64,000 bases of DNA, taken from positions 88,603-152,602 of the forward strand of contig JAUVXR010000002.1 of the NCBI GenBank assembly GCA_030603495.1, read 5' to 3'. Origin of the DNA: a bacterium (lineage in GTDB: Bacteria > Armatimonadota > Zipacnadia > Zipacnadales > Zipacnadaceae). Under the pieces are notes generated by a model that was not told where the DNA came from, made no database searches, and was given only the letters and a program-made list of their open reading frames with translations. This document shows positions 36,791 through 45,498 of the stretch, piece after piece. Numbering within the stretch: position 1 is the first letter of the stretch; each line of letters begins with the position of its first letter. The translations under genes were made by a program, and so were the position numbers.

Positions 36791-37600
36791 CTACCCTCCG
36801 ATGCCGTGCATCCAGTTATGTGCGCAGGCCCCGCCGGCAGCAGGCTTCTCCCGGATGGCCTGCTCCACAGCCCCGGCCGCTCCCAACTCTCGCACGCTGA
36901 AGGCGAGGTCGGAAAACAGGCACGGCCTAATCAGGCCGTCGCTGGAGATGCGCACCCGATTGCAGTGGGAACAGTCGCCGCCCGCGCCGCCCTCCACCAC
37001 AGAGAATCGGCCCGTGGCCAAGTCCATCACATGAATAAACCGTGCTTCCAAGCCATTCTTACAGGCGAATTGAGCTACACTGACGGCGTCCGGCTCCGCC
37101 GATGACTCTGTGACTACACAGTTGAGTTTTATGGGGACCAGCCCGGCCTCGCGGGCAGCCTTGATCCCCGCCAGCACTCGTTGGAGGTCGCCACCGCCGG
37201 TAATCTGTGCGTAGTGCTCTGGCTCCATACTGTCCAGGCTAATGTTGACCCGATGCAATCCGGCGGCGGCCAGAGCGTCGGCATGGTCGCTGAGCAATAT
37301 ACCATTGGTGCTCATAGCCAGATCCTCAATGCCCTCGATCCTCGCCAGCATTGCCACCAACTGCTCAATATCGCGACGCACCAGCGGCTCGCCACCGGTC
37401 AACCGGACCTTAGTGAAGCCCATGCCAACCGCCATCTGCGCCACTTCCACGATCTCCTCGAACGACAGAATCTCTTCGTGTCGAAGCAATCTAGCAAGCC
37501 CATCGGGCATACAGTACTGGCAGCGCAGATTGCACCGGTCCGTAACCGATATGCGCAGATAGTTGATCAAGCGCCCGAAGCAGTCAATCATTGATGGCAC
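36791..37600 (-). CDS. moaA: Short GTP 3',8-cyclase MoaA-like radical SAM enzyme
   Basis: The 269-residue protein has the radical SAM cluster CNLRCQYC near the N-terminus, TGGEPLVRRD, and the C-terminal second-cluster motif CSHCNRVRISSDGLIRPC. It ends in Gly-Gly, as expected for MoaA. It is about 55-60 residues shorter than typical MoaA: the segment between RFIHVMDLATG and the second cluster is nearly missing. It may be a compact variant form. It starts the pterin pathway from GTP and is placed before moaC. It overlaps the end of moeA by 13 bp. Confidence 0.88.
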   Translation of the reverse strand: MPSMIDCFGRLINYLRISVTDRCNLRCQYCMPDGLARLLRHEEILSFEEIVEVAQMAVGMGFTKVRLTGGEPLVRRDIEQLVAMLARIEGIEDLAMSTNGILLSDHADALAAAGLHRVNISLDSMEPEHYAQITGGGDLQRVLAGIKAAREAGLVPIKLNCVVTESSAEPDAVSVAQFACKNGLEARFIHVMDLATGRFSVVEGGAGGDCSHCNRVRISSDGLIRPCLFSDLAFSVRELGAAGAVEQAIREKPAAGGACAHNWMHGIGG

Positions 37601-38799
37601 CTGGTTAACGGTGTGAACGTGACCCCATTACCCCCGTGAAGCTCAGTAACGCCCACAGGCACGACGAAGAAACCATCAGCGCGCGTCAGAGCGTACAGAT
37701 GCGCGGAGCCGTGATATTCTACCTGTTTAACGGCTCCGTCGCGGGTCAGCTTACAAGGTACATATTCCACTCGCTCCGCCTTGCGGCGCTGGAAATCGCT
37801 GGCCAACGGCAGCGTAAACTCGCGCATCTGGGATTCAGCGCCGGTCATTAGTGCAACCGCGCGCAGCACGAACACGTGAAACGTCAAGTAAACCGCGACC
37901 GGGTTGCCGGGCAAACCGAAGACGACCTTGCCCGGCGCTGAGGCATAGGTCATCGGTTTACCAGGCTTGACAGCGACCCGAGAAAAGTGGAGTTTAAGCC
38001 CCACATCGGCGAGCGCCTCAATAACGAAGTCAAAATCGCCAGCCGAAACTCCGCCCGAGAGCACCACCACGTCCGCTTGGTCCAAGGCGGCGTGCAGAGC
38101 CTGGGCAATCGCCTCCCTGTCGTCAGGCACGCACTCTTCACTATCCACCACAAGCTGGTGCTCGGCGGCCAGTTCGGCGAGGAGGGGCCCGTTGACATTC
38201 ATAATCTTCCCTGGCTCCAGAAGCGCAGCAGAATCCACAATTTCATTACCTGTTGAGATAATGGCCATTGGCGGCTGCCTGGCAACTTTCACCTCGGCGA
38301 GACCACAGCCAATCAGGTTAGCGATGTCCACAGTGCTGAGGATAGTACCGGCGGACAAAACCATATCAGCACGGCGTACGTCCTCGCCCTGCCAACAGAT
38401 GTTGGTGCCGCCACCGTGCTTTAGCACTCTGACTGTGTCTCCATGCTGTTCAGTGTGTTCAATGATGATGACACGTCCGGTGCCCGGCGGTACAGCGACG
38501 CCGGTCATAACTTTTACCGTGGTGCCCGGCTCCAGGCGCTTAGTCCCCACCTCGCCCGCGGCAACTGTTTCCAACAGGCGGTATTCGTCGCGCTCGTCAT
38601 CCGCCAGGACCGCATAGCCATCCATGGCGGACTTGTCAAACGGTGGCAGATCCACCGGGGACGTCTGATCGGAAAGCAATACGCGGCCGACAGCATCACG
38701 AACCGGAATCGTCTCGCCGTGCACTTTGACGTCCGCCAGCGTGTTATCCACTATGCGCAAAGCCGCCTCAAGGGGAATTATCTTCGCAGCGTCATTCAT
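37588..38799 (-). CDS. moeA: Molybdopterin molybdenumtransferase MoeA
   Basis: From the ATG at 38799 the protein has 403 residues, the normal length. Motifs include PPFDKSAMDGYAV, AIISTGNEIVDS, VVLSGGVSAGDFD, VKPGKPMTYA and GLPGNPVAVYLTF. It inserts molybdate (or tungstate) into adenylated molybdopterin. It overlaps the upstream MobB/ModE fusion by 8 bp. Confidence 0.95.
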   Translation of the reverse strand: MNDAAKIIPLEAALRIVDNTLADVKVHGETIPVRDAVGRVLLSDQTSPVDLPPFDKSAMDGYAVLADDERDEYRLLETVAAGEVGTKRLEPGTTVKVMTGVAVPPGTGRVIIIEHTEQHGDTVRVLKHGGGTNICWQGEDVRRADMVLSAGTILSTVDIANLIGCGLAEVKVARQPPMAIISTGNEIVDSAALLEPGKIMNVNGPLLAELAAEHQLVVDSEECVPDDREAIAQALHAALDQADVVVLSGGVSAGDFDFVIEALADVGLKLHFSRVAVKPGKPMTYASAPGKVVFGLPGNPVAVYLTFHVFVLRAVALMTGAESQMREFTLPLASDFQRRKAERVEYVPCKLTRDGAVKQVEYHGSAHLYALTRADGFFVVPVGVTELHGGNGVTFTPLTRCHQ

Positions 38800-39592
38800 C
38801 AGGTGACTCCTCGTGGTTGCAGGCCACAAACCGGGCGTCAGCAAAGGCAGCTACTTCTCGGTTGATGCGCCTGAATACTTCGAGCAGGCGCCGCCCCTCA
38901 GCGGAAAGCGCCGATTGGCCCCCGCCAGTGCCGCCAGAATGCGGCAGGATTAGCTGCTTGCCCAGATGCTTTTCGGCAGTCTTAATCATGTCCCAGGCAT
39001 GGCGGTAACTGATGTGGGCGGCCCGCGTAGCCTCCTGCAGTGTCCCACAGCGTTCCACTCCCGTCAGCAGCCGCGCCAGTCCCGTCCCAAAGATGTGCAT
39101 GCCCTCCGCTTCGAACCACACCTTACTGCGCACCGCCAGGCCGGAGTTACTCAGATAACGCTTCTGCTCGGCCAGTACCTCGCAGACGGCCCTACATAAG
39201 CCGCTGTCCGCCAGTTTGCGGCGTAAAACCCTCTTCCAGTCGCGGACCGAAGCGCCGGCGTAGACCCATAGATGTGCGTGGGAACGCAGTTCGTCCACAT
39301 CAGTGCGTACATCGGTCTGATCATGAATAGCGTCTACAAAGATGACGATATCACCTCTGCCGTGCCGGGCCCATGCGTTGGATTCGATCACGATGTGGTC
39401 ATAGGAGGCGCAGGATTGTTGAACGAACACAGCGAGCTGCTCCTCGGTGTTGAAGAAGTTAGCAGGCTTATTGGCCTGGCGCTGACCGTGCCCGCATTTG
39501 GCATAAGCCGAGTTGGGCAGCACCTCGCACAGCCGCTGGGCCAGATGAGTCTTGCCTACGCCGCGTCCTGCGCCACAAATCACCCACAGCAT
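38792..39592 (-). CDS. MobB-like P-loop NTPase fused to ModE-like winged helix
   Basis: From the ATG at 39592 the protein has 266 residues. The N-terminal domain starts WVICGAGRGVGKTHLAQRL (Walker A) and resembles MobB-type nucleotide-binding proteins. The C-terminal about 95 residues match the ModE DNA-binding domain (GTLQEATRAAHISYRHAWDM, LGKQLILPHSGGTGGGQSAL, SAEGRRLLEVFRRI). ModE represses molybdate genes; no molybdate-sensing TOBE domain is present, so the signal may be nucleotide or cofactor. The palindrome at 39919-39944 is its likely target. TGATG couples it to the gene upstream. Confidence 0.88.
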   Translation of the reverse strand: MLWVICGAGRGVGKTHLAQRLCEVLPNSAYAKCGHGQRQANKPANFFNTEEQLAVFVQQSCASYDHIVIESNAWARHGRGDIVIFVDAIHDQTDVRTDVDELRSHAHLWVYAGASVRDWKRVLRRKLADSGLCRAVCEVLAEQKRYLSNSGLAVRSKVWFEAEGMHIFGTGLARLLTGVERCGTLQEATRAAHISYRHAWDMIKTAEKHLGKQLILPHSGGTGGGQSALSAEGRRLLEVFRRINREVAAFADARFVACNHEESPDE

Positions 39593-39888
39593 CACTTGAA
39601 GCACCCCAGGCCGCAATTGCGCACTTTAATGTTTAGAAAGTCTAACAGCTTCCCCATTTGCCTCGTCCGTATGCCTAGCTTCGCCGCCACGCTCCGGGCA
39701 GTCTCGCAAGCGATGAAACCACCCATATATAGCCTGCGCAAGCCGCAGAGGCGCCGCTCATTAGCCGCCACAACCTGCACGGTGCACTCGTCATCCATCG
39801 AGACTACATGGACTAGAATGCCGTGGGCCCCGACGAACTCGCCAAGTGCCGTCAGCATATTCTCGGGAACGCCCAATGTGGCTGTCAC
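39592..39888 (-). CDS. Small molybdopterin-operon protein with CxxGC motif
   Basis: The 98-residue protein starts with GTG, with GGAGG seven nt upstream. The C-terminal half (ACETARSVAAKLGIRTRQMG and FLNIKVRNCGLGCFK) matches a motif seen in small proteins encoded with molybdopterin and formate dehydrogenase genes (A...A..LGI....VG......I.I..CQLGCF). Its function is unknown. As first gene of the operon it may be regulatory or a metal-binding accessory. Confidence 0.7.
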   Translation of the reverse strand: MTATLGVPENMLTALGEFVGAHGILVHVVSMDDECTVQVVAANERRLCGLRRLYMGGFIACETARSVAAKLGIRTRQMGKLLDFLNIKVRNCGLGCFK

Positions 39889-39918
39889 TGGAGTGCCTCC
39901 GTTGCCATCAGGTCGGCA

Positions 39919-39944
39919 CCGTTATGCAGTGCTGTGCATAACGG
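39919..39944. promoter_or_regulatory. ModE-box-like palindrome upstream of the Mo/W operon
   Basis: Two perfect 10-bp arms, CCGTTATGCA and TGCATAACGG, are separated by 6 bp. They resemble the ModE operator plan (CGnTAT.. / ..ATAnCG around a short spacer). The site lies 31 bp upstream of the first start codon of an operon that encodes a ModE-like DNA-binding domain, which suggests autoregulation by metal or cofactor supply. Confidence 0.65.
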
Positions 39945-40054
39945 TTGGCTTGTAACTTGTTCATTGGTCATTGCGATGGCCATTGCACGGTCGGCAACGT
40001 GCCCAGCTTGAGCACGTCATCCTGCTCGCCTGGCAGATCTAATCTTATTTCGGG

Positions 40055-40234
40055 ATGAATCTGTGTAATCCGTCAGAAGTCAAAGACCGTGTCAAGCTCG
40101 TCATGCGGGACGTCGAAGACGGTTTCGTGCGGCGACAGCGGCTCGTTCTCGAAGGAATCCGGGAGACGATCATGAGGCTGGCCAGCAGCGACTCAGCCCC
40201 AAGGCCGGCCACAACACCACAGCCACCCAAATGA
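40055..40234 (+). CDS. Hypothetical 59-residue protein
   Basis: ATG at 40055 opens MNLCNPSEVKDRVKLVMRDV, continues EDGFVRRQRLVLEGIRETIM and ends in a Pro-rich tail at TGA 40232-40234. Third codon positions are GC-rich as in real genes here, and the charged first 40 residues look helical. There is no strong ribosome site. It lies between divergent transcription units in otherwise empty DNA. No family is recognised. Confidence 0.4.
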   Translation: MNLCNPSEVKDRVKLVMRDVEDGFVRRQRLVLEGIRETIMRLASSDSAPRPATTPQPPK

Positions 40235-40279
40235 GTGTAAACTTGCTGAGCCTGCTCATCGCTTGGCTGCGCTCCCCAT

Positions 40280-40489
40280 CTATCCGACAGGTGTGTCGCT
40301 GCTGTCGGATTTGTCGGGAGATTCTTCGCCCAGGCTCTGGACCTCGTTTACTACCTCGCTCGAGGCCTGCTTGAATTCCTGAATACCTCTGCCCAGCCCG
40401 CGCATCATCTCAGGTATCTTCTTGGCGCCGAACAGGACTAGGATGATTAGCAGAATGACCAGAAGCTCCTGAGTTCCTATTCCGAACAT
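40280..40489 (-). CDS. tatA: Twin-arginine translocase subunit TatA
   Basis: The 69-residue protein has one N-terminal membrane helix (ELLVILLIILVLFGAKKIPE) with the FGxKKIPE hinge, an amphipathic helix (RGLGRGIQEFKQASSEV) and an acidic tail. TatA forms the Tat export pore; the FdnG-like protein encoded at 46.4-49.4 kb has a Tat signal. The ATG at 40489 has AGGAGG upstream. TatC is not in the window. Confidence 0.95.
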   Translation of the reverse strand: MFGIGTQELLVILLIILVLFGAKKIPEMMRGLGRGIQEFKQASSEVVNEVQSLGEESPDKSDSSDTPVG

Positions 40490-40739
40490 AGTCCCTTCCT
40501 CCTGTGCCGTCCCGAAGCTGTATTTGACTAGATTATAACATAAACTACTGACAGCGAACAGCAAGCAGATTGAGCCCTACTTGCCAGGGGTCTGACCTTA
40601 ACCATAACGAGAGAGGGATACGAGCCAGACAACAATCACCCGCTGGCTACCTTGTTTGTCAGACGCATCGACGCGCACAAAGGCCGACGCTCGGAGCAAG
40701 CTCCCCGGGGACTGACCACGGGGCCAGTCTCGTCTACAC

Positions 40740-41774
40740 TCAGTGATGGCGCTCCACGACGTAGTCGGCCAATCGCGACAAGGCGTCACGGGCTGGGCTC
40801 TCGCGTAGTTCAGTCAACGCTGCCTGTGCCTGGTCAACGTGGTGTCTCGCACGGTGCTCAGCATACTCCCGTCCGCCCAGGCGCTCTATGAGCTCAGTGG
40901 CCTGGGCTGCCTGCTCAGATTCTGGCCGCTGCACGATGATGAACTGCTCAATGAGCTCCTGCAGCGGGTCGGCACCTGGCTGTTGCAGGGCATAGATGAC
41001 CGGCAAGGTAAACTGGCCAGCCTGTAGGTCTTGGCCTATGGGTTTACCCAAGGCCACGGTATCGCCGTAAAGGTCCAAAAGGTCGTCTCGAATCTGGAAA
41101 GCGATTCCGAGGTCATAACCGTACTGCCCCAGGACTTGCTCCATGCGTGGGTCAGCCCCGGCACATATAGCTCCCAACCGAGCTGATGCTTGCATCAGCA
41201 CCGCCGTCTTGGCCGAGATTGCACGCAAGTAGTCTGGTTCGGTCGCTGCTTGGTAGCGCCACTGCATCTCCTGTAACGCGCCCAGGCACATCTGTACAAT
41301 CGTCTCCGTTAGCACTGACACAACACGGGAGTCGTCCTGCGCGGCAAGCTGACGGCAGATGTGTGCGACTAAGTAGTCACCAACCAGTACCGCCTGGCGG
41401 TCGCCCAGCAGCATCCTCACTGAGTCCCGACCTCGGCGACTGCGAGTATTGTCGACCACGTCGTCATGGATCACGGAGGCCAGATGTACCTGCTCCACCG
41501 CTACTGCTGCTTGCAGCACGCGTCCGTTGTACTCTCCTGTAGTCTCGGCTCCCAACAGCACAATTAGCGGCCGCAGACGCTTGCCGCCACTGCGGAGCAT
41601 GTGCTGGTAGGCCCGGACTGCTGCTGGGGGCGCGCCTTCTTGGGCCCGCTCCAGACGCAGTTCGACCTCCGCCAGCTGACCAGCAACTGGGAGGCTAATC
41701 TCCTGGAGAATTGTGCGGTCTAGTTGGTCGTCTATGCCGACAGGCCCTCCGAGCAACGGCAGTATGCCGGCCAT
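40740..41774 (-). CDS. Polyprenyl diphosphate synthase
   Basis: The 344-residue trans-prenyltransferase has the two aspartate-rich motifs, HDDVVDNTRSRRG and QIRDDLLDLYGD, and GKRLRPLIVLL near the N-terminus. It builds the long isoprenoid tail of respiratory quinones from IPP. Chain length cannot be fixed from sequence. It is a single gene with intergenic DNA on both sides. Confidence 0.93.
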   Translation of the reverse strand: MAGILPLLGGPVGIDDQLDRTILQEISLPVAGQLAEVELRLERAQEGAPPAAVRAYQHMLRSGGKRLRPLIVLLGAETTGEYNGRVLQAAVAVEQVHLASVIHDDVVDNTRSRRGRDSVRMLLGDRQAVLVGDYLVAHICRQLAAQDDSRVVSVLTETIVQMCLGALQEMQWRYQAATEPDYLRAISAKTAVLMQASARLGAICAGADPRMEQVLGQYGYDLGIAFQIRDDLLDLYGDTVALGKPIGQDLQAGQFTLPVIYALQQPGADPLQELIEQFIIVQRPESEQAAQATELIERLGGREYAEHRARHHVDQAQAALTELRESPARDALSRLADYVVERHH

Positions 41775-41949
41775 TTACGTACAATAAGCCAGTTCGAAGC
41801 CATCTTGGCGGTCATGCTACCCCGAATCACGTAACATGCGCGACTTGCAGGCAGATAGCAGACACAGTGCCCCTCAATCCCCCACGGTTACGCTTCATCG
41901 TTACTCCTAAACCCACTGTCACCCTGGGCCTGGTGCCAGAGCTCGGATT

Positions 41950-41981
41950 CGGCCCCGCTCCCGTTGGTCGCTTCGGGGCCG
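41950..41981. terminator. Hairpin downstream of the porin gene
   Basis: CGGCCCCG (41950-41957) and CGGGGCCG (41974-41981) form an 8-bp stem with a 16-nt loop, 28 bp beyond the porin stop codon. There is no T-run, so intrinsic termination is uncertain. Confidence 0.45.
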
Positions 41982-42008
41982 CCGGTAGATCCGGCACGGC
42001 CTTAGCGT

Positions 42009-43040
42009 CTATCGGAAGCCTAGCTGCCACTGGAAGGCGAGCTCGTCCCGGCTCGGATCCGACATGGCTCTGTTCTTGCCGTTCATGTACTGCAGGGTGA
42101 GTTCGTTGTTATTATCGAGCCACTGGGTGTACCCGATATGCCAGGCATCCCAGTAGGAATTGGGCGTGCCCTTCATGGGATCATACCTGTCGTACTTGAC
42201 AAATGCGGTGCCCCCTGGCATCGCCCGGTACTCCGCTTGGGCATACCACCCGTCAATATCGTTGCCCAGCAGTTCGCCATCGACATACTCGCCCTGGGCA
42301 GCCCACTGACAATCCCGCGGTGCCCACCGCACATAGCCGATAATCGCGCTGCGGTCCGTGATGTCAGGAATGCTGGGGATGTTCAGGTTGTTGATCCACT
42401 TGCCGTCCAGCCACGTGGCCCCGAACTGGCCCCAGTCGCGATCCCAATGCAGCTTGACCACCACGTTCTTGTTGCTATTCAAGTCACTTCCCCGGAACTG
42501 CCCGTTCATTACGCCCAGCGTGACCTTCGGGTCCCACTTGCTGGTTGCCGGCGTGTACGTCAGCCAGACGCCCCGGTCCCACAGGCCGCCGAAGTACAAG
42601 CCCCGAGGCCTCACCCCGCCGCCTTGTAGGACAGCGGCACGCTCAAGCGCCATACGCTTGGATGAGCTCTGTGGCATCTCGAGGCCGAAGTGGTTATTAG
42701 ACTGACCGATTCGAGTCGTCAACGTATCGGTCACCTTGTACTCCACCCAGACATCGCCCCAGTCGGTGGGCGACGTTGCGTTCGGGTCCGCACCGAAGCG
42801 AACCCACTGGACTAGTGTCTTCGTGCGACCATTGGGGGCCGCGAACAGGTTGACGTACATCTGGCGGAAGGTGAACTGATCTACATCCCACTCCGGGTGC
42901 ACGTACCGCATCTGGAAGTAGCCGTTGATATTCATACTGTCCACCCAACTGGGTTTTTCGGTCGCTGGCTTGTCCTCTGCTACAACGGAAGAGGCAACAG
43001 ATAGTACGACGATTACGCCCACCAACAGTGCATGCTTCAT
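42009..43040 (-). CDS. Outer-membrane porin-like beta-barrel
   Basis: The 343-residue protein has a signal peptide (MKHALLVGVIVVLSVASSVVA). The mature part alternates aromatic and polar residues in strand-sized units (NINGYFQMRYVH, QFTFRQMYVNLFA, GLYFGGLWDRGVWLTY, HIGYTQWLDNNNELTLQYMN) and ends FQWQLGFR, like phosphate-selective or general porins. It implies an outer membrane. It lies 183 bp downstream of the fdh operon on the same strand, separated by a hairpin; AAGGAGAG precedes the ATG. Confidence 0.8.
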   Translation of the reverse strand: MKHALLVGVIVVLSVASSVVAEDKPATEKPSWVDSMNINGYFQMRYVHPEWDVDQFTFRQMYVNLFAAPNGRTKTLVQWVRFGADPNATSPTDWGDVWVEYKVTDTLTTRIGQSNNHFGLEMPQSSSKRMALERAAVLQGGGVRPRGLYFGGLWDRGVWLTYTPATSKWDPKVTLGVMNGQFRGSDLNSNKNVVVKLHWDRDWGQFGATWLDGKWINNLNIPSIPDITDRSAIIGYVRWAPRDCQWAAQGEYVDGELLGNDIDGWYAQAEYRAMPGGTAFVKYDRYDPMKGTPNSYWDAWHIGYTQWLDNNNELTLQYMNGKNRAMSDPSRDELAFQWQLGFR

Positions 43041-43149
43041 TACGATCTCTCCTTAAGATAACTGACCGATCTGTGACCATTCTGAGATACGAAAGCGAGG
43101 TGTCGGAACGGATCACCTCCAGCCTCACTGCCTCCCGTCCGTACGTACT

Positions 43150-43171
43150 GGGGGGCTAAGAGTTGCCCCCC
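43150..43171. terminator. Hairpin downstream of the fdh operon
   Basis: GGGGGGC (43150-43156) and GCCCCCC (43165-43171) form a GC-only stem with an 8-nt loop between the fdhE stop and the porin start. A T-run is absent. Confidence 0.5.
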
Positions 43172-43223
43172 ACAGACGCGTATGACAGCCGGCAAAAGGT
43201 GCGTGTCATATTGGCACGAGACA

Positions 43224-44132
43224 TCAACTGCCCTCGCAGATTACGTCGAGAACATCCCGTGCATAGCCCTCCCTCTGCGCGATGAGGTCTAGGTAGAGCG
43301 TTGCAGTGTCCTCCACAAGGGGTAGTACGTCCTCGATCTCCGAGAGCTTGCCCTCGTCCACGGTCTTGATGTACCGTTTGCACTTGTCACAGACCTCAAT
43401 CCACCACGCCTCCACTCCCGTGACGGTGACCAATCCCATGGTGCTCTGGTCATCGTTAGCGCAGAAGGGACATTGTACCCTGGCAAATGCCCACTTCTCC
43501 TCGCACAGCAAGCAGCACAGAATGCGCTTTCGGTCGTCCTGACGCAGCCTCGCCAAGGCCGGTGGCGACCCGCAAACGGGACAGTGGCCTGACGACTCCC
43601 GGGAGGCAGCTACGGGGGCCACGACCTCCCTGCGCCGGTGTGCAGCATCGGCAACGAAGGGCGCCGCAAGTACGCGACCAACGAACAGGAGTACATCGGC
43701 GGCAGTCCCGACCCGGTTGGAAAGCTCCTGCAAGGACTGCTCATCGCCGAACGCGGACACCTCGGCGAGCTCCTCAAAGAGCCCGGCGTCCTCTTCCGCG
43801 GCTTCCTGCAAACCGGCGAGGCCAGCGGTCTGATTGCCAGAGCGCACGACCAGCGCACAGACGTCCTCGAAGAGCGATGCCAACAGTGCGCGGTTCCACT
43901 GGATCGCTCCTCGTGTGAGCGCCGGGCTCGTCCGAGTTGGCCCGGCGTCCGCGGCGACAGTCGATGACTCGCGCTGGGCAAGGGCCTCGCGCACAGACGT
44001 CTGCGCCTTCGCCAGCCCAATGCGGAACCGGACGTAGTCCTCGGAGACTGCTTCCTGGCCAATCAGCGCATCTAGGCGCTCGACCGTATCGGCGAGCCGC
44101 GATGACAGCGTATTGTCGTCAGTTGCAGACAT
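43224..44132 (-). CDS. fdhE: Formate dehydrogenase accessory protein FdhE
   Basis: From the ATG at 44132 the protein has 302 residues. Four paired cysteine motifs (CPVCGSPP, CCLLCEEKW, CPFCAND, CDKCKRY) form the rubredoxin-like metal site of FdhE, needed for maturation of respiratory formate dehydrogenase. The frame extends to 44234 but would overlap nrfD. It follows nrfD by 52 bp and is last in the operon. Confidence 0.93.
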   Translation of the reverse strand: MSATDDNTLSSRLADTVERLDALIGQEAVSEDYVRFRIGLAKAQTSVREALAQRESSTVAADAGPTRTSPALTRGAIQWNRALLASLFEDVCALVVRSGNQTAGLAGLQEAAEEDAGLFEELAEVSAFGDEQSLQELSNRVGTAADVLLFVGRVLAAPFVADAAHRRREVVAPVAASRESSGHCPVCGSPPALARLRQDDRKRILCCLLCEEKWAFARVQCPFCANDDQSTMGLVTVTGVEAWWIEVCDKCKRYIKTVDEGKLSEIEDVLPLVEDTATLYLDLIAQREGYARDVLDVICEGS

Positions 44133-44184
44133 TTGCAGATTGGCCCTCCAGCCGATCAGCCGGCGCGACGGGGTCGCCGGATCG

Positions 44185-45498
44185 TCAGCGATTACCTGCC
44201 GCCCGCGGCGCGGCCGCAGGCAGCCCGAAGCCATCCTGCTCCTCGCGGGTGAAGACCGGGAAGATCTTAGCCGCTAGCGTGAACAGCAATACGACGGCCG
44301 AAACCATGGCTATCGTGATGATGAACTCGCCGATGCTCGGGAAGTACCCGACCTTGCCAGGGATGGTCATGCCGAGTAGAGCCACGCTCAAGCGGTTAAA
44401 GACAACACCCACAATGGCAAGCGTAGCCGCAGTGAACAGGGACGTCATGCTTTCGCGGGCTCTCGCACTCGAGAGGATCAGGGCTGGTAGCCCGAGGCCC
44501 ACCAGCACATCGACGAGGAAGACGAAGCCCTTGCCGCTGACGAAGGCCCCGCCCAGTTCCCCGCGCAGAAGCACATCGATGATGCGCACAGCCAGGCAAA
44601 TCCACAGGGCTCCGCACAGCAACCGGCCCAGGCCAGCGAGTGGCCCCTGCTCCAGCGATCGCCCAAAGAACCTCGCGCTGAGCATCGCCTCGAAGATCAC
44701 CATCGCAAAGCCCACCGCGACGGCACTGAGGAAGAAGTTAATGGGCAGCATGGGGGTCCACCACAGCGCGTGGAGCTTGCCCGGCATCAACAGGAAGAGC
44801 GACCCCAGGGATGACTGATGCATCGTTGACAACACGATTCCGACCATGACCAGGATGATGGGCACGCCTGGCCGCGAGGCGAACAGGCTGGGAACCACTG
44901 CAGCCACAACGGCGAAGACCACCAACACCACCACTGCCCAGGCGACCGAGTGTGACATGATGTAGGTGAAGAAAGCTACCACAATAACCGAAAAGGCCGG
45001 CACCAGCCTCCGCCACAGTCCATGGATCCGATCCCAGCCGAAGCGCTCAAAGACTGCCGGCGCGAACTCCAAAGCCAGCACGCTCATGTACAGCATCACG
45101 CACCAGGCGACCTCAAACATGACGGAGTGCTCAGGCCACATGATGATGGGGTGCCAGATGCGCCAGGGCAGGCCGAGGTCCACCAACAGTGCCACGCCCA
45201 CGAAAACATAGCCGAGAAGCCCGGTGAGGACCGCGGGCCGCACGAACATGTGGTACTTCTCGCCGCCAAAGATATAGACCGCCGCGGCGACGGTAAATGC
45301 TCCGGCCGCGAGAGCCACGCCACACATGATGTCAACGGAGATCCAAAGGCCCCACGGATAGCTATCGCTGAGGTTCGTGACCGCGCCCAGCCCCTGCCAG
45401 TAGCGGATGACAGCTACGATACCGCCTAAGATCATCAGCAAGGCAAGGGTGATGCTGGCTGGAGTTACGAATTTGGCCTTGACGGGTTCATGGTTCAT
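44185..45498 (-). CDS. NrfD/HybB-type membrane subunit of formate dehydrogenase
   Basis: The 437-residue protein has about ten membrane helices with the NrfD pattern (YPWGLWISVDIMCGVALAAG, LLVDLGLPWRIWHPI, STMHQSSLGSLFLLMP). No heme ligands of the FdnI cytochrome type are evident; NrfD proteins pass electrons to quinone. Its ATG overlaps the stop of the Fe-S subunit gene (ATGA). Confidence 0.92.
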   Translation of the reverse strand: MNHEPVKAKFVTPASITLALLMILGGIVAVIRYWQGLGAVTNLSDSYPWGLWISVDIMCGVALAAGAFTVAAAVYIFGGEKYHMFVRPAVLTGLLGYVFVGVALLVDLGLPWRIWHPIIMWPEHSVMFEVAWCVMLYMSVLALEFAPAVFERFGWDRIHGLWRRLVPAFSVIVVAFFTYIMSHSVAWAVVVLVVFAVVAAVVPSLFASRPGVPIILVMVGIVLSTMHQSSLGSLFLLMPGKLHALWWTPMLPINFFLSAVAVGFAMVIFEAMLSARFFGRSLEQGPLAGLGRLLCGALWICLAVRIIDVLLRGELGGAFVSGKGFVFLVDVLVGLGLPALILSSARARESMTSLFTAATLAIVGVVFNRLSVALLGMTIPGKVGYFPSIGEFIITIAMVSAVVLLFTLAAKIFPVFTREEQDGFGLPAAAPRAAGNR

